From contig SLJD01000192.1 in assembly GCA_007135295.1 (NCBI GenBank), forward strand, positions 1 through 7,604: 7,604 bases of DNA. The letters run 5' to 3'. Shown piece after piece: positions 1-6,790 of the stretch. The stretch's first letter is position 1. The number at the start of each line of letters is the position of its first letter. The stretch comes from Phycisphaerales bacterium. Lineage in GTDB: Bacteria; Planctomycetota; Phycisphaerae; Phycisphaerales; SM1A02. The translations under genes were made by a program, and so were the position numbers. A model generated the notes under the pieces. It worked only from the letters and a program-made list of their open reading frames with translations, ran no database searches and was not told where the DNA came from.

Positions 1-114
1 CCGGGACAGGATCCGGACGCACCGTTGCTCGAGGTCCGCAACCCGCATCTGACCGATGACGATGTGCGGGAATTGACCGATCAACTCAGCGAAATTCTGC
101 AGGGAGAACTGTGA
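1..114 (+). CDS. 3' end of an unidentified protein (partial)
   Basis: Frame 1 is open from the first base to a TGA at 112-114 and gives the last 37 residues of a protein whose start lies outside the window. The segment is acidic and hydrophilic, with a probable amphipathic helix in the final 20 or so residues (LTDDDVRELTDQLSEILQGE). Nothing in it identifies a family. It is supported as a real gene because its stop overlaps the GTG start of the next gene by four bases (GTGA, 111-114), the usual sign of translational coupling, and because an AGGGAG ribosome-binding sequence for the next gene sits inside its last codons. It is probably the upstream member of the same operon as the lipoprotein gene. 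Function unknown. Confidence 0.6.
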   Translation, partial: PGQDPDAPLLEVRNPHLTDDDVRELTDQLSEILQGEL

Positions 115-1028
115 CGATGGTGCTGCGGCGGTTGTGGGCCGGCATCGGGTCTGAGGAGATGGGCGTTGCGGCATTGGCTGTCATCGCGGTAGTGCTGGTC
201 GCGGTGTTGTCCGGCTGCCGGGTCGATCGTGTGCCGCGGGATGCGCCGACTGAATCGCCGACGTTCGAGGAACTCGCCGGGCACCATCACGAACGGCTGA
301 ACCGATTGGAGACGGTCTACGGCTCGGGCATCATCGAACTGCGGTGGCGGGATGAGGATGGCCGGCATTACGAGCAGGGGAACATGGAACTCTGGCTTGG
401 CCTGCCCCGGCGGGTTGCGTTGCGCGTCTTCAAGGCCGGACGAGATTTTCTGTGGATCGGTTCGGACGATTCGCATTTCTGGATCTTCGACATGACCGGC
501 GATGAGACGATCCTCACCGCCGATCGCCATGACACGGTGCTGCTCGACGATGAAGGTGAAGTGCTGTCGCTCCAGCCGCTCGTGCTCCTCGATGCGGCCG
601 GGCTGGGTCGGCTCGATGAACCGCTCGACCCGGATGGCGCGGTCGAATACGACGCCGACCGCGGGGCATGGGTTGCCGAGGCCCGGGGCCGGGGCGGGCC
701 GATCCGAGTGTACTTTGATGTGGAGACGCTGGAGCCTGTTCGCGTCGAGGCGTTGAACAGCCGGGGAGAAATGGTCCTGCACAGTCGGCTGGCCGACCCG
801 CTGTACGTTGAGCGGCGGGCCGGGCCGGAGGCACGCATCCCGCGCCGGATTCACATCGAGATGGCGGACGGCGGCGGGCGGATTTCTCTTGGTTTCGACC
901 GGGCATATCCGCCTTCGGACGGGAAAGTCGACGACATGTTCACCGAGCGGGTGTTTGACTTCGAGGCGCTGCACCGGCGGATGCCGCCCGATGTCGTGGA
1001 AGGCCATCCGCCGGGTGACGGCAGTTGA
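111..1028 (+). CDS. Putative lipoprotein, LolA/LolB-like fold suspected
   Basis: A 305-residue protein with a type II signal peptide: arginines at 6-7, a hydrophobic stretch at about 18-34, and a lipobox L-S-G-C ending at Cys36, the predicted lipidated residue. The mature part (37-305) is rich in beta-type alternation, with segments such as GSGIIELRWRDEDG, then MELWLGLPRRVALRVFK and DFLWIGSDDSHFWIF. This resembles the curved beta-sheet of LolA/LolB-type lipoprotein carriers and related domains of unknown function. That fold assignment is inference, and a lipid-carrier role is not shown. The protein should sit on the periplasmic face of the inner or outer membrane. The start is GTG at 111, overlapping the upstream stop; ATG at 117 (AGGGAG 10 bases upstream) is an equally plausible start and does not change the lipobox. 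Its stop lies 14 bases before, or overlaps, the start of the RDD gene, so the two are probably co-transcribed. Confidence 0.8.
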   Translation: MTMVLRRLWAGIGSEEMGVAALAVIAVVLVAVLSGCRVDRVPRDAPTESPTFEELAGHHHERLNRLETVYGSGIIELRWRDEDGRHYEQGNMELWLGLPRRVALRVFKAGRDFLWIGSDDSHFWIFDMTGDETILTADRHDTVLLDDEGEVLSLQPLVLLDAAGLGRLDEPLDPDGAVEYDADRGAWVAEARGRGGPIRVYFDVETLEPVRVEALNSRGEMVLHSRLADPLYVERRAGPEARIPRRIHIEMADGGGRISLGFDRAYPPSDGKVDDMFTERVFDFEALHRRMPPDVVEGHPPGDGS

Positions 1029-1042
1029 ACCGGCCCGGCGAT

Positions 1043-2707
1043 ATGATCCGCCATATGGTGAGATACGGCGTGTATATGGCATGCCTGCTGCTCGCGCTCA
1101 GCGGCGCGACGGCGGAAGGAGCGGATCGCGATCGGCTGCCGGCGGCATCTTCGGACGATCACATCTGGTTCGTGATCCCGGACGAGAACGACCCGGATCG
1201 ATACCGGCTGGCAGTGCACGGCCTGCCGATGGACGGGCCGTACTTTCGGCAGTTCTTTTCCATGCACGATGAGCCGGCGGCGATGGCGGCATGGGGGCGG
1301 CGGGTGTGGCTCGTGATGCCGCCTGATCCCGAGGCCGACCGGCCGAGCCGGCAGGTGCTGCATCTGGCTGCGGAGCAGTTGCCGGTGCAGGGGTTGTACA
1401 TGCCGAGCCCCGAAGACCGGTTCCGGGTGGCGCCGATGTTGCCCGCCGCGGCTGAACTCGCCGGTTTTGCCGGAACGGCGAAGGGGCCGGTTGCCCTGCT
1501 GCTGCCGGAGCCGGGGGCGATGGGCGATACGGATCCTGAAGCAGGCGATGGGCCGGTTGACGAGGATGATGTCATCCGCCGTCCAACCCTGCTGCGGCTC
1601 GTGGCTGACCGGTGGCGGCGAATGGATCTACCGCCTGAGGTCCGTGCTGATGAGCGGGTCCGGCTGGCTGTTGGAGGAAGTCGGGGCGGGACGGTCTGGC
1701 TGCTGTCGCGGGATCCGGAAGATCGAACACGAACGGTCGCGTGGCGGCGGGATCTTGATGATGACAAGGCGCAGTGGCGGGATGTCACGCTGGACCTGGC
1801 GCTCAGCGGCGTGCGGAACTTCACGCGCGTCGGCCGCCACGTGGCGGCGGTGTCGATGGAGGAAGAGGAGCAGGTGGCCATCCGGTATGTTCGCCCTTCG
1901 GGAACGCTGCTGCTCAGCCGGGTTGATGATCTGCGGGGGTATTGGGCGATCGTGGGGCTGAAAGACGGCCTGCGGGTGATCGAGCGGTCGACCCGCGAAG
2001 AGTTGAGGATGCGCGAGGTGACCTCCGTCACCGGGCGGGTGGGCGAGCCGGCGATCATGGCGACGCAGCCACTTGAAACCCGGCGGGTGATTCACGGGCC
2101 GATCATGGTCACGCTGATGATCACGTGCCTTGTGCTTTGGGCGGTGATGCGGCATGCGGACCCGGAACGCCAGGCGCTGCCCAAACACCTCGCGCCGATG
2201 CCGGTGGCGTGGCGGCTGCAGGCGCTGGCGATCGACCTGCTGCCGGGCGCGGTGCTCGGGCCACTGCTGCTCGGTCGGTCACTGGCGGACGTGATCTACC
2301 TGCCGGTCTGGACGGCGGACCTCGATCAGGCGATGCCGGCCGTGCTGATGGTGGCGATTACGGTGGGGCACGGGACATTGATGGAACTGTTCCGAGGCGG
2401 GTCGATGGGGAAGCTGATGTTCGGCGCTCGGGTCGTCGATCTGGACGGCCGGCCGCTCGGTCCCCACCGGGTGGTGCTCCGGAATCTTTTCAAGGCGGTG
2501 ATCCTGCTCATTCCGCCGCTTGGGATGCTGGCGCTGCTGACGCCCTATCAGCAGGGGCTCGGCGAGATCGTGACCCAAAGTGTGGTGGTTTTCGAGCCTG
2601 GTGAAGAGCAGGCGGCGAAGCCCGGAGACGCCGACGGGTCGGGCGCAGATGATGCCGAGAATAGGGCGGGTGAGCAAAAATCCGCCTCGGATCGCGACGA
2701 ATCCTGA
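1043..2707 (+). CDS. Exported/membrane protein with C-terminal RDD domain
   Basis: About 554 residues from ATG 1043. The N-terminus has a signal-peptide-like stretch (YGVYMACLLLALSGATA) with a plausible cleavage after A-T-A. A domain of roughly 325 residues follows, with repeated hydrophobic strand motifs (HIWFVIP, RRVWLVMPP, GPVALLLPE, GTVWLLSRD), which suggests a beta-rich, possibly propeller-like, non-cytoplasmic domain. A membrane helix lies at about 353-369. An RDD membrane domain spans about 386-516, with the family's Arg391 and Asp398 in its first helix and the S-M-G-K-L-M-F-G-A-R-V-V-D segment starting at 454. The usual His-Asp pair near the end of RDD domains reads Gly507-Glu508 here. 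The tail after about 518 is acidic and hydrophilic. RDD proteins are often assigned to transport or ion exchange, but the function of this one is unknown. Start choice is uncertain: TTG 1025 overlaps the lipoprotein stop (TTGA) and ATG 1055 also keeps the signal peptide; none has a strong ribosome site. Confidence 0.8.
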   Translation: MIRHMVRYGVYMACLLLALSGATAEGADRDRLPAASSDDHIWFVIPDENDPDRYRLAVHGLPMDGPYFRQFFSMHDEPAAMAAWGRRVWLVMPPDPEADRPSRQVLHLAAEQLPVQGLYMPSPEDRFRVAPMLPAAAELAGFAGTAKGPVALLLPEPGAMGDTDPEAGDGPVDEDDVIRRPTLLRLVADRWRRMDLPPEVRADERVRLAVGGSRGGTVWLLSRDPEDRTRTVAWRRDLDDDKAQWRDVTLDLALSGVRNFTRVGRHVAAVSMEEEEQVAIRYVRPSGTLLLSRVDDLRGYWAIVGLKDGLRVIERSTREELRMREVTSVTGRVGEPAIMATQPLETRRVIHGPIMVTLMITCLVLWAVMRHADPERQALPKHLAPMPVAWRLQALAIDLLPGAVLGPLLLGRSLADVIYLPVWTADLDQAMPAVLMVAITVGHGTLMELFRGGSMGKLMFGARVVDLDGRPLGPHRVVLRNLFKAVILLIPPLGMLALLTPYQQGLGEIVTQSVVVFEPGEEQAAKPGDADGSGADDAENRAGEQKSASDRDES

Positions 2708-2714
2708 AGTTCTG

Positions 2715-2733
2715 TCAAGTTTGCGGCCGATAA
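2715..2733 (+). promoter_or_regulatory. Sigma-28 (FliA)-like promoter boxes with odd spacing
   Basis: Positions 2726-2733 read GCCGATAA, identical to the -10 element of flagellar sigma-28 promoters. TCAAGTTT at 2715-2722 matches the -35 element TAAAGTTT at seven of eight bases, but only 3 bases separate the boxes instead of about 11. An alternative -35, TGAAGTTC at 2705-2712 (six of eight), overlaps the stop codon of the RDD gene and gives a 13-base spacer, closer to normal. If the -10 is used, transcription would start near 2740 and run into the TPR, FlgN-like, kinase and regulator genes. The matches are seen in the sequence; promoter function is inference, supported by the flagellar nature of the genes downstream. 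Confidence 0.45.
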
Positions 2734-2740
2734 GCCGTCC

Positions 2741-2758
2741 GGGCGAATGGATTCGCCC
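2741..2758. repeat. Perfect inverted repeat in the intergenic gap
   Basis: GGGCGAAT (2741-2748) and ATTCGCCC (2751-2758) are exact reverse complements separated by two bases; as RNA this would fold as a 7-bp stem with a UGGA loop. It lies 7 bases past the GCCGATAA box and 53 bases before the TTG start of the TPR gene, so it would fall at or very near the 5' end of a transcript from that box. No run of T follows, so it does not look like an intrinsic terminator. It could be a dyad operator or a 5' leader hairpin. A second, shorter dyad (CGGC, six-base loop, GCCG; 2724-2737) contains most of the -10 box. Confidence 0.55.
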
Positions 2759-2799
2759 CGTTGTGGTCGTCCAGGGGATGCTTTGGCGTCTCCACGGTG

Positions 2800-2805
2800 A
2801 GAGGA
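2800..2805 (+). promoter_or_regulatory. Ribosome binding site that fixes the TTG start of the TPR gene
   Basis: AGAGGA at 2800-2805 lies six bases before TTG 2812. The same reading frame is open back to a TTG at 2761 and has a GTG at 2797, but neither has a comparable purine-rich site, and using them would add 17 or 5 residues that look unlike the rest of the protein. TTG 2812 is therefore the preferred start. Confidence 0.6.
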
Positions 2806-2811
2806 TCTCAG

Positions 2812-5310
2812 TTGGTCGACGATCAACCCGACGCCATCGATGCTGCGCCGCCGGATGCCGATGCGCCCGCATCGCGGGTGACGTGGGCGACGATGTGGCA
2901 GGTGCCGACGATCGTGGTCAGTCTGGTGCTGATCGCGCTGGGGTTGTATGTCGCCGGCGAGCGGTCGCCGGAGCTGGACCTGTCCAGTTGGCTCGACCGG
3001 GCGGAGCACAACATCGCGACGGGGGAATACGAGGCGGCCGCCCACATTCTCAACGAGGTGATTCACCCCAACCGGCATATGGCGACGAGCGCCGAGGAAG
3101 GGCGTTTTCACCGGGCGGTCGCGGACTGGCTCTACCTGACCCAGCGGGAAGGCAGTTTTGACGACCGGGACGCGAACCAACGCATCGCCGATCGATACTC
3201 AATGGCGCAGGAACTGCTCGGCCAGCTTGGTGCGGTGCGGCTGGAGCGGTGGGTGATGACGCTGCTTTCGCTGAATGACCTTGAAGGCGCCCGGCAGCGG
3301 GAGGCATCACTCGAAGCGATCGTCCGTCAGGATGAATCAGTTCGCGGCATTCGAAATCGCGTTGCCCGCAACATTGCGGAGTACGCCTACAGTCGCCCCG
3401 GTCTGACTTATGAAGAGCGGATGGAGCGGCTCGGTGAGTATCGCGCGAGCCGGGACCTTGCCGCGGCCGACGAAGCGTGGGCGGTAGCACGTCAGGCTGA
3501 ACTCCGCCTTGAGACCGGTCGCAACGAGAAAGCGATCGCCCGGCTGCTTCTGGACATGAGGCGGCTCGAGCAGCGGCATGGTGTAGACAGTTCGGTACCG
3601 TTCGGTGAGTTGTACACGTTGCTTGGCCAAGCGTATTACAACACGGGCGAGTACGACTATGCGGAGTTTCACCTGGCCAATGCGCTGGACGCGTTTTCCG
3701 GGGCCGAAAATGAGAAGGGCCAGGCACTCGTGCTGCTCGGGCATATCGCGATCGTCGACGATCGGTTCGATGAGGCGTTCGACTATTACGACCGGGTCGT
3801 CCGGGATTTCCAGGCTACCTCGTCGCATCTTGAATCGCTTCTGTCACGCGGGCACATCAACAGTGTGCTGAGCCGGCATGATCAGGCGGAAGACGACTTC
3901 CGTTCGCTGCTGGACCTGCAGAAGTCGGCCCGGCCGGATCACCGGCTTGAACTTCAGCACATCATCGATGTGCTCGTCGATCGTCATGACGCAGCGCTGG
4001 CGACGGATGATCTGCGGCAGGCCCTGGCGTATGCGGAGATCGCCGCCGAATTCTACGACGACCCGGCTGACGCGCCGGAAGACGTGCTGCTGCGCCTCGC
4101 CGCGACGAGCCGGCAGATCGCGGACAATCTGATCGGCGAAGCGCTGTCCGATGACTGGCGGCTGATGGAACTCAAGCAGGTTGACCCCGCGCTGCGAGCC
4201 GAGGCGAACAGTTATTACCAGCGTGCGGGACGGAATTACATTCAGCATGCCCGGCAACTTGCGCCGTTGCCGGGTGCGGATGAACAGTGGGCGGACTCGC
4301 TCTGGATGGCGGCGGACAGCTACGACCTGTCGGGGATGCATGAACAGGCGATCGTCCACTTCCGGGAATACATCGAGGGTCGGGCGGCGGATGATCCCCG
4401 GCGGCCCGAGGCGCTGTTCCGTCTTGCGCAAGCGTACCGCGCCAGTCTGGAGTACGAGGATGCGGCGTCGACCTATGCTCAGGTCATCGATCAGAACCCG
4501 CGCAGCCCCTACGCGGCACGGAGCTATGTTCCGCTTGCCCAGTGCTATCTCGCGCTCGATCGACGGGCTGAGGCGGAACAGGAACTGATCGAAGTCATCA
4601 AGGGCAATCGCCCTCTCGAGCCGGATGCGGTCGATTACCGTGAGGCGCAGATCGCGCTCGGCCGGCTCTATTACAACAACGGGCAGTACGTCCGCGCGAT
4701 CGAAGAGCTTGATCGCGCGCTCAAACGGTATCCCGGCGATCACCGGGCCAACGAGACGCGGTTCCGCTTGGCGTACAGTTACCTCAAGCAGGCACAAAAT
4801 CTTTCCGAGCGCATGGATCGGCCGACCATTGCCCGCGCGGAAGTCAGGGAACTCAGCGAACGTCGCCGGCAGTACCTGACGCGGGCGAAGAACCTCTTCG
4901 GTGAGGTCCGGGAAGGATACAGGCGACTCGGAGAGCGGCGGCTCGATCAGCGGCAGCAGGATTACCTGCGCTACGCGTACCTGTATCGGGCGGACTGCGC
5001 GTTCGAGCTGGCTGATGATCTTCCGGAGATGTACGAACGCGCGATCGAGCTGTACGACCGGGCGGCACGCGAGTACGTCGATCACCATATCTCGATGGTC
5101 GCGCTGATTCAGATCGTCGCGTGCTATCAGAACCTCGATGACGAGGATCGTGCACGTACCGCTCACCGGCGGGCGATGGTTCGACTCGCGCAGTTGCCGG
5201 ATGACGCGTTCGATGAGCCGGATGCGTTACTCGGCCGGGACGCATGGGAGCGGTGGCTGCGTCACATGCCGCTCGGCGAAGGCGCCGTCGCTGCGGCGGA
5301 CCGCCCGTGA
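2812..5310 (+). CDS. Membrane-anchored TPR-repeat protein
   Basis: An 832-residue protein from TTG 2812. Residues 1-30 are acidic and proline/alanine-rich, followed by one membrane helix at about 31-49. Everything after that is soluble helical repeat, probably periplasmic. TPR-like units with the typical small/large pattern (G/A-x-x-Y, then A-x-x-x-x-A-L) are visible at about 58-92, 265-298, 303-336, 337-370, 489-523, 532-566, 567-600, 608-643, 719-757 and 760-793. The 380-490 and 650-715 stretches are helical but more diverged. The second half (532-643) is most like YbgF/BamD-type TPRs (for example RLYYNNGQYVRAIEELDRAL followed by KRYPGD). TPR arrays are protein-binding scaffolds; no catalytic motif is visible. 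It opens the gene string that continues with the FlgN-like gene 25 bases downstream, so a role in flagellar or envelope assembly is possible but unproven. Confidence 0.88.
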   Translation: MVDDQPDAIDAAPPDADAPASRVTWATMWQVPTIVVSLVLIALGLYVAGERSPELDLSSWLDRAEHNIATGEYEAAAHILNEVIHPNRHMATSAEEGRFHRAVADWLYLTQREGSFDDRDANQRIADRYSMAQELLGQLGAVRLERWVMTLLSLNDLEGARQREASLEAIVRQDESVRGIRNRVARNIAEYAYSRPGLTYEERMERLGEYRASRDLAAADEAWAVARQAELRLETGRNEKAIARLLLDMRRLEQRHGVDSSVPFGELYTLLGQAYYNTGEYDYAEFHLANALDAFSGAENEKGQALVLLGHIAIVDDRFDEAFDYYDRVVRDFQATSSHLESLLSRGHINSVLSRHDQAEDDFRSLLDLQKSARPDHRLELQHIIDVLVDRHDAALATDDLRQALAYAEIAAEFYDDPADAPEDVLLRLAATSRQIADNLIGEALSDDWRLMELKQVDPALRAEANSYYQRAGRNYIQHARQLAPLPGADEQWADSLWMAADSYDLSGMHEQAIVHFREYIEGRAADDPRRPEALFRLAQAYRASLEYEDAASTYAQVIDQNPRSPYAARSYVPLAQCYLALDRRAEAEQELIEVIKGNRPLEPDAVDYREAQIALGRLYYNNGQYVRAIEELDRALKRYPGDHRANETRFRLAYSYLKQAQNLSERMDRPTIARAEVRELSERRRQYLTRAKNLFGEVREGYRRLGERRLDQRQQDYLRYAYLYRADCAFELADDLPEMYERAIELYDRAAREYVDHHISMVALIQIVACYQNLDDEDRARTAHRRAMVRLAQLPDDAFDEPDALLGRDAWERWLRHMPLGEGAVAAADRP

Positions 5311-5320
5311 CGGCCGGATC

Positions 5321-5330
5321 AAGGAAAGGA
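5321..5330 (+). promoter_or_regulatory. Double ribosome binding site before the FlgN-like gene
   Basis: Two AAGGA copies in tandem (5321-5325 and 5326-5330) lie 10 and 5 bases upstream of ATG 5336. GTG at 5333-5335 is directly in front of that ATG but only two bases from the nearer site, so ATG 5336 is preferred. The 25-base gap between the TPR stop and this start holds nothing else, which indicates shared transcription with independent, strong translation initiation. Confidence 0.65.
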
Positions 5331-5335
5331 ACGTG

Positions 5336-5809
5336 ATGTCGCAATCCGGAACGAATGCGAACGACAGCTGGTGTGTAGAACTGATCAATGTGCTGGTGAG
5401 GCAGCACGATGCCGTGCGCGAATTGAGCGAGCTGGCGTCACGGCAGGCCGACCTGATCGAGGCGGGGCGGACCGATGAGTTGCTGACACTGCTCGGTCGG
5501 CGGCAGGAACTGATTGATCAATTCACCGTCGACCAGCAGTCGATCGGGCAATACATGGAAACGCTCGATGCCAAGATCGATGAACTCGATGATGGAACGC
5601 GCGGTCGAATACGCGAACTTCTGGACGGAATCGGCGAAGGGCTTGAGAAGGTCATGCAGGCCGACGCCCGCGACCAGCAGTCGCTCAAGACTGCGCAGCA
5701 GGAAACGCACCAGGATCTGTCCCGACTCGGCAATGCCCGGCAGGCCCAGCACGCTTATGTCGGATCGGGCGGTAAGGACGCCCGGCGGTTTCCCGATCGG
5801 CAGGGATGA
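5336..5809 (+). CDS. flgN: FlgN-like flagellar export chaperone (probable)
   Basis: A 157-residue, almost wholly helical protein, close to the usual FlgN length. Residues 12-63 form a long amphipathic helix pair of the FlgN type (heptads of Leu/Ile, ending L-L-T-L-L-G-R-R-Q-E-L-I-D at 49-61). More helix follows to about 138, and a non-helical tail from Tyr141 ends in R-R-F-P-D-R at 150-155. FlgN proteins bind the C-terminal helices of the hook-filament junction proteins FlgK and FlgL in the cytoplasm and bring them to the flagellar type III export apparatus. The family has little sequence conservation, so the call rests on length, helical pattern, the C-terminal tail and the position before a flagellar-type two-component pair. 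A generic coiled-coil protein is the main alternative. The stop (5807-5809) abuts the ATG-ATG of the kinase gene, implying translational coupling. The same frame extends upstream inside the TPR gene, but no site supports an earlier start. Confidence 0.6.
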   Translation: MSQSGTNANDSWCVELINVLVRQHDAVRELSELASRQADLIEAGRTDELLTLLGRRQELIDQFTVDQQSIGQYMETLDAKIDELDDGTRGRIRELLDGIGEGLEKVMQADARDQQSLKTAQQETHQDLSRLGNARQAQHAYVGSGGKDARRFPDRQG

Positions 5810-5812
5810 ATG

Positions 5813-6790
5813 ATGAGCACGATCACGACGGACCGACAGACGCTCGAACGCCTTGGCGTGGATGACCTTGAGGAGTTGATGCGCTCCGTCAACGACGTGA
5901 CGCGCCAGCTTGAGGCGACGCATACGCAGCTTCGCGGCGAAGTCGCCCGGCTGCAGCGCGAACTGGCGGAGGCAAACGCCCAGCTTCAGCGGTCGAAGAG
6001 TCTGGCGGCACTTGGCGAAATGGCGGCGGGAATCGCCCATGAAGTGCGCAATCCGCTCGGATCGATCCAGTTGTATTCGCAGATGCTTGGGGAGGATCTC
6101 GCCGATCGTCCGGAGCAGGCGGAGTTGTGCTCGAAGATTTCCCGCGCTGTCGAAGGGTTGGATTCAATCGTTCACGACGTCATGCTGTTTGCTCGCGATA
6201 CACGGGTCGACCCGTCGCCGACCACGGCGGAGACGCTGCTCGAACGATCGCTGGAAAACTGCGCTTCGCTTGTCGCCAGTCACGAGGTGACGGTGGACCA
6301 GCCGGTCCGTGGAAAAGCGGGCCATGCGATTGAGCTGACGGTGGATGGCTCGCTGATCGTGCAGGCGCTGAACAACGTCATTCGTAACGCGGTTGAAGCC
6401 ATGGCGGATGATTCGATCAAAAATCGCGTGCTGACGCTCTCGGCTGAGCGGGCGTCACGGCGATGCCCGGACGGTCGGCGGGCGGAGCGGGTGGTTTTCA
6501 CCATCGAAGACACCGGCCCGGGGATTGATGAAGACGTCGTCAACCGCATGTTCAATCCGTTTTTCACTACGCGGCGAAGCGGGACCGGGCTCGGGCTGGC
6601 CATTGTGCATCAGATCATCGATGCCCACGGCGGCCACGTGAATGTGGAGTCGAACGGGGACGAGGGAGGATCCCGATTCGAACTGTGTCTGCCGCCGGTC
6701 TGCCAGCCACAGGAGTCAGCCGAGGGGCACCAGGCCGAGGGGTTGGACCAGACCGTTACCCGCCGCATTCAGACGGAGCATCACGCATGA
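5813..6790 (+). CDS. Soluble sensor histidine kinase, NtrB/FlgS type
   Basis: A 325-residue kinase. Residues 17-62 form a coiled coil (heptad repeats such as LRGEVARLQRELAEANAQL). The HisKA dimerisation domain has the H-box G-I-A-H-E-V-R-N-P-L with phospho-acceptor His76. The ATP-binding domain carries the N-box (Asn187/188 and Asn192), the G1 box D-T-G-P-G-I-D from Asp233, the F-box F-N-P-F-F-T-T from Phe247 and the G2 box G-T-G-L-G-L-A from Gly257. All residues needed for catalysis are present. There is no membrane segment and no PAS or GAF domain, as in the cytoplasmic FlgS kinases of epsilonproteobacteria, so any signal must reach it through protein contacts on the coiled coil. A hydrophilic tail of about 40 residues follows the ATPase domain. 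AGGGA (5802-5806) is six bases before ATG 5813; ATG 5810 is the alternative. The stop overlaps the regulator start (ATGA, 6787-6790), so the two are surely cognate partners. The flagellar assignment is by context. Confidence 0.9.
   Translation: MSTITTDRQTLERLGVDDLEELMRSVNDVTRQLEATHTQLRGEVARLQRELAEANAQLQRSKSLAALGEMAAGIAHEVRNPLGSIQLYSQMLGEDLADRPEQAELCSKISRAVEGLDSIVHDVMLFARDTRVDPSPTTAETLLERSLENCASLVASHEVTVDQPVRGKAGHAIELTVDGSLIVQALNNVIRNAVEAMADDSIKNRVLTLSAERASRRCPDGRRAERVVFTIEDTGPGIDEDVVNRMFNPFFTTRRSGTGLGLAIVHQIIDAHGGHVNVESNGDEGGSRFELCLPPVCQPQESAEGHQAEGLDQTVTRRIQTEHHA

Noticed and set aside
81..1082. Minus-strand open frame of 333 codons opposite the lipoprotein gene
   Set aside because: It mirrors the codon pattern of the + strand lipoprotein gene, which has a signal peptide, lipobox and stop-start coupling. 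The antisense product is Arg/Pro/His-rich with no fold signal.
1124..1133. Ten-base palindrome GATCGCGATC
   Set aside because: It encodes D-R-D-R in the early part of the RDD protein; short and expected by chance in this composition.
2741..2765. Intrinsic terminator for the RDD gene
   Set aside because: The hairpin is followed by CG and mixed bases, not a T-run, so termination of the classic type is not supported.
2708..2811. Sigma-54 (-24/-12) promoter in the intergenic gap
   Set aside because: I looked for GG-N10-GC in a TGGCAC...TTGC context and found no convincing match here.
3749..3764. Perfect 16-base palindrome CGATCGTCGACGATCG
   Set aside because: It lies inside the TPR coding sequence and is explained by the codons for A-I-V-D-D-R in a genome rich in CGATC-type strings; no reason to call it an operator.
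3844..5166. Long minus-strand open frame (440 codons) opposite the TPR gene
   Set aside because: It is fully antisense to a gene with clear TPR repeats, has no ribosome site that stands out, and long antisense frames are expected in GC-rich coding DNA. The product shows no recognisable domain.
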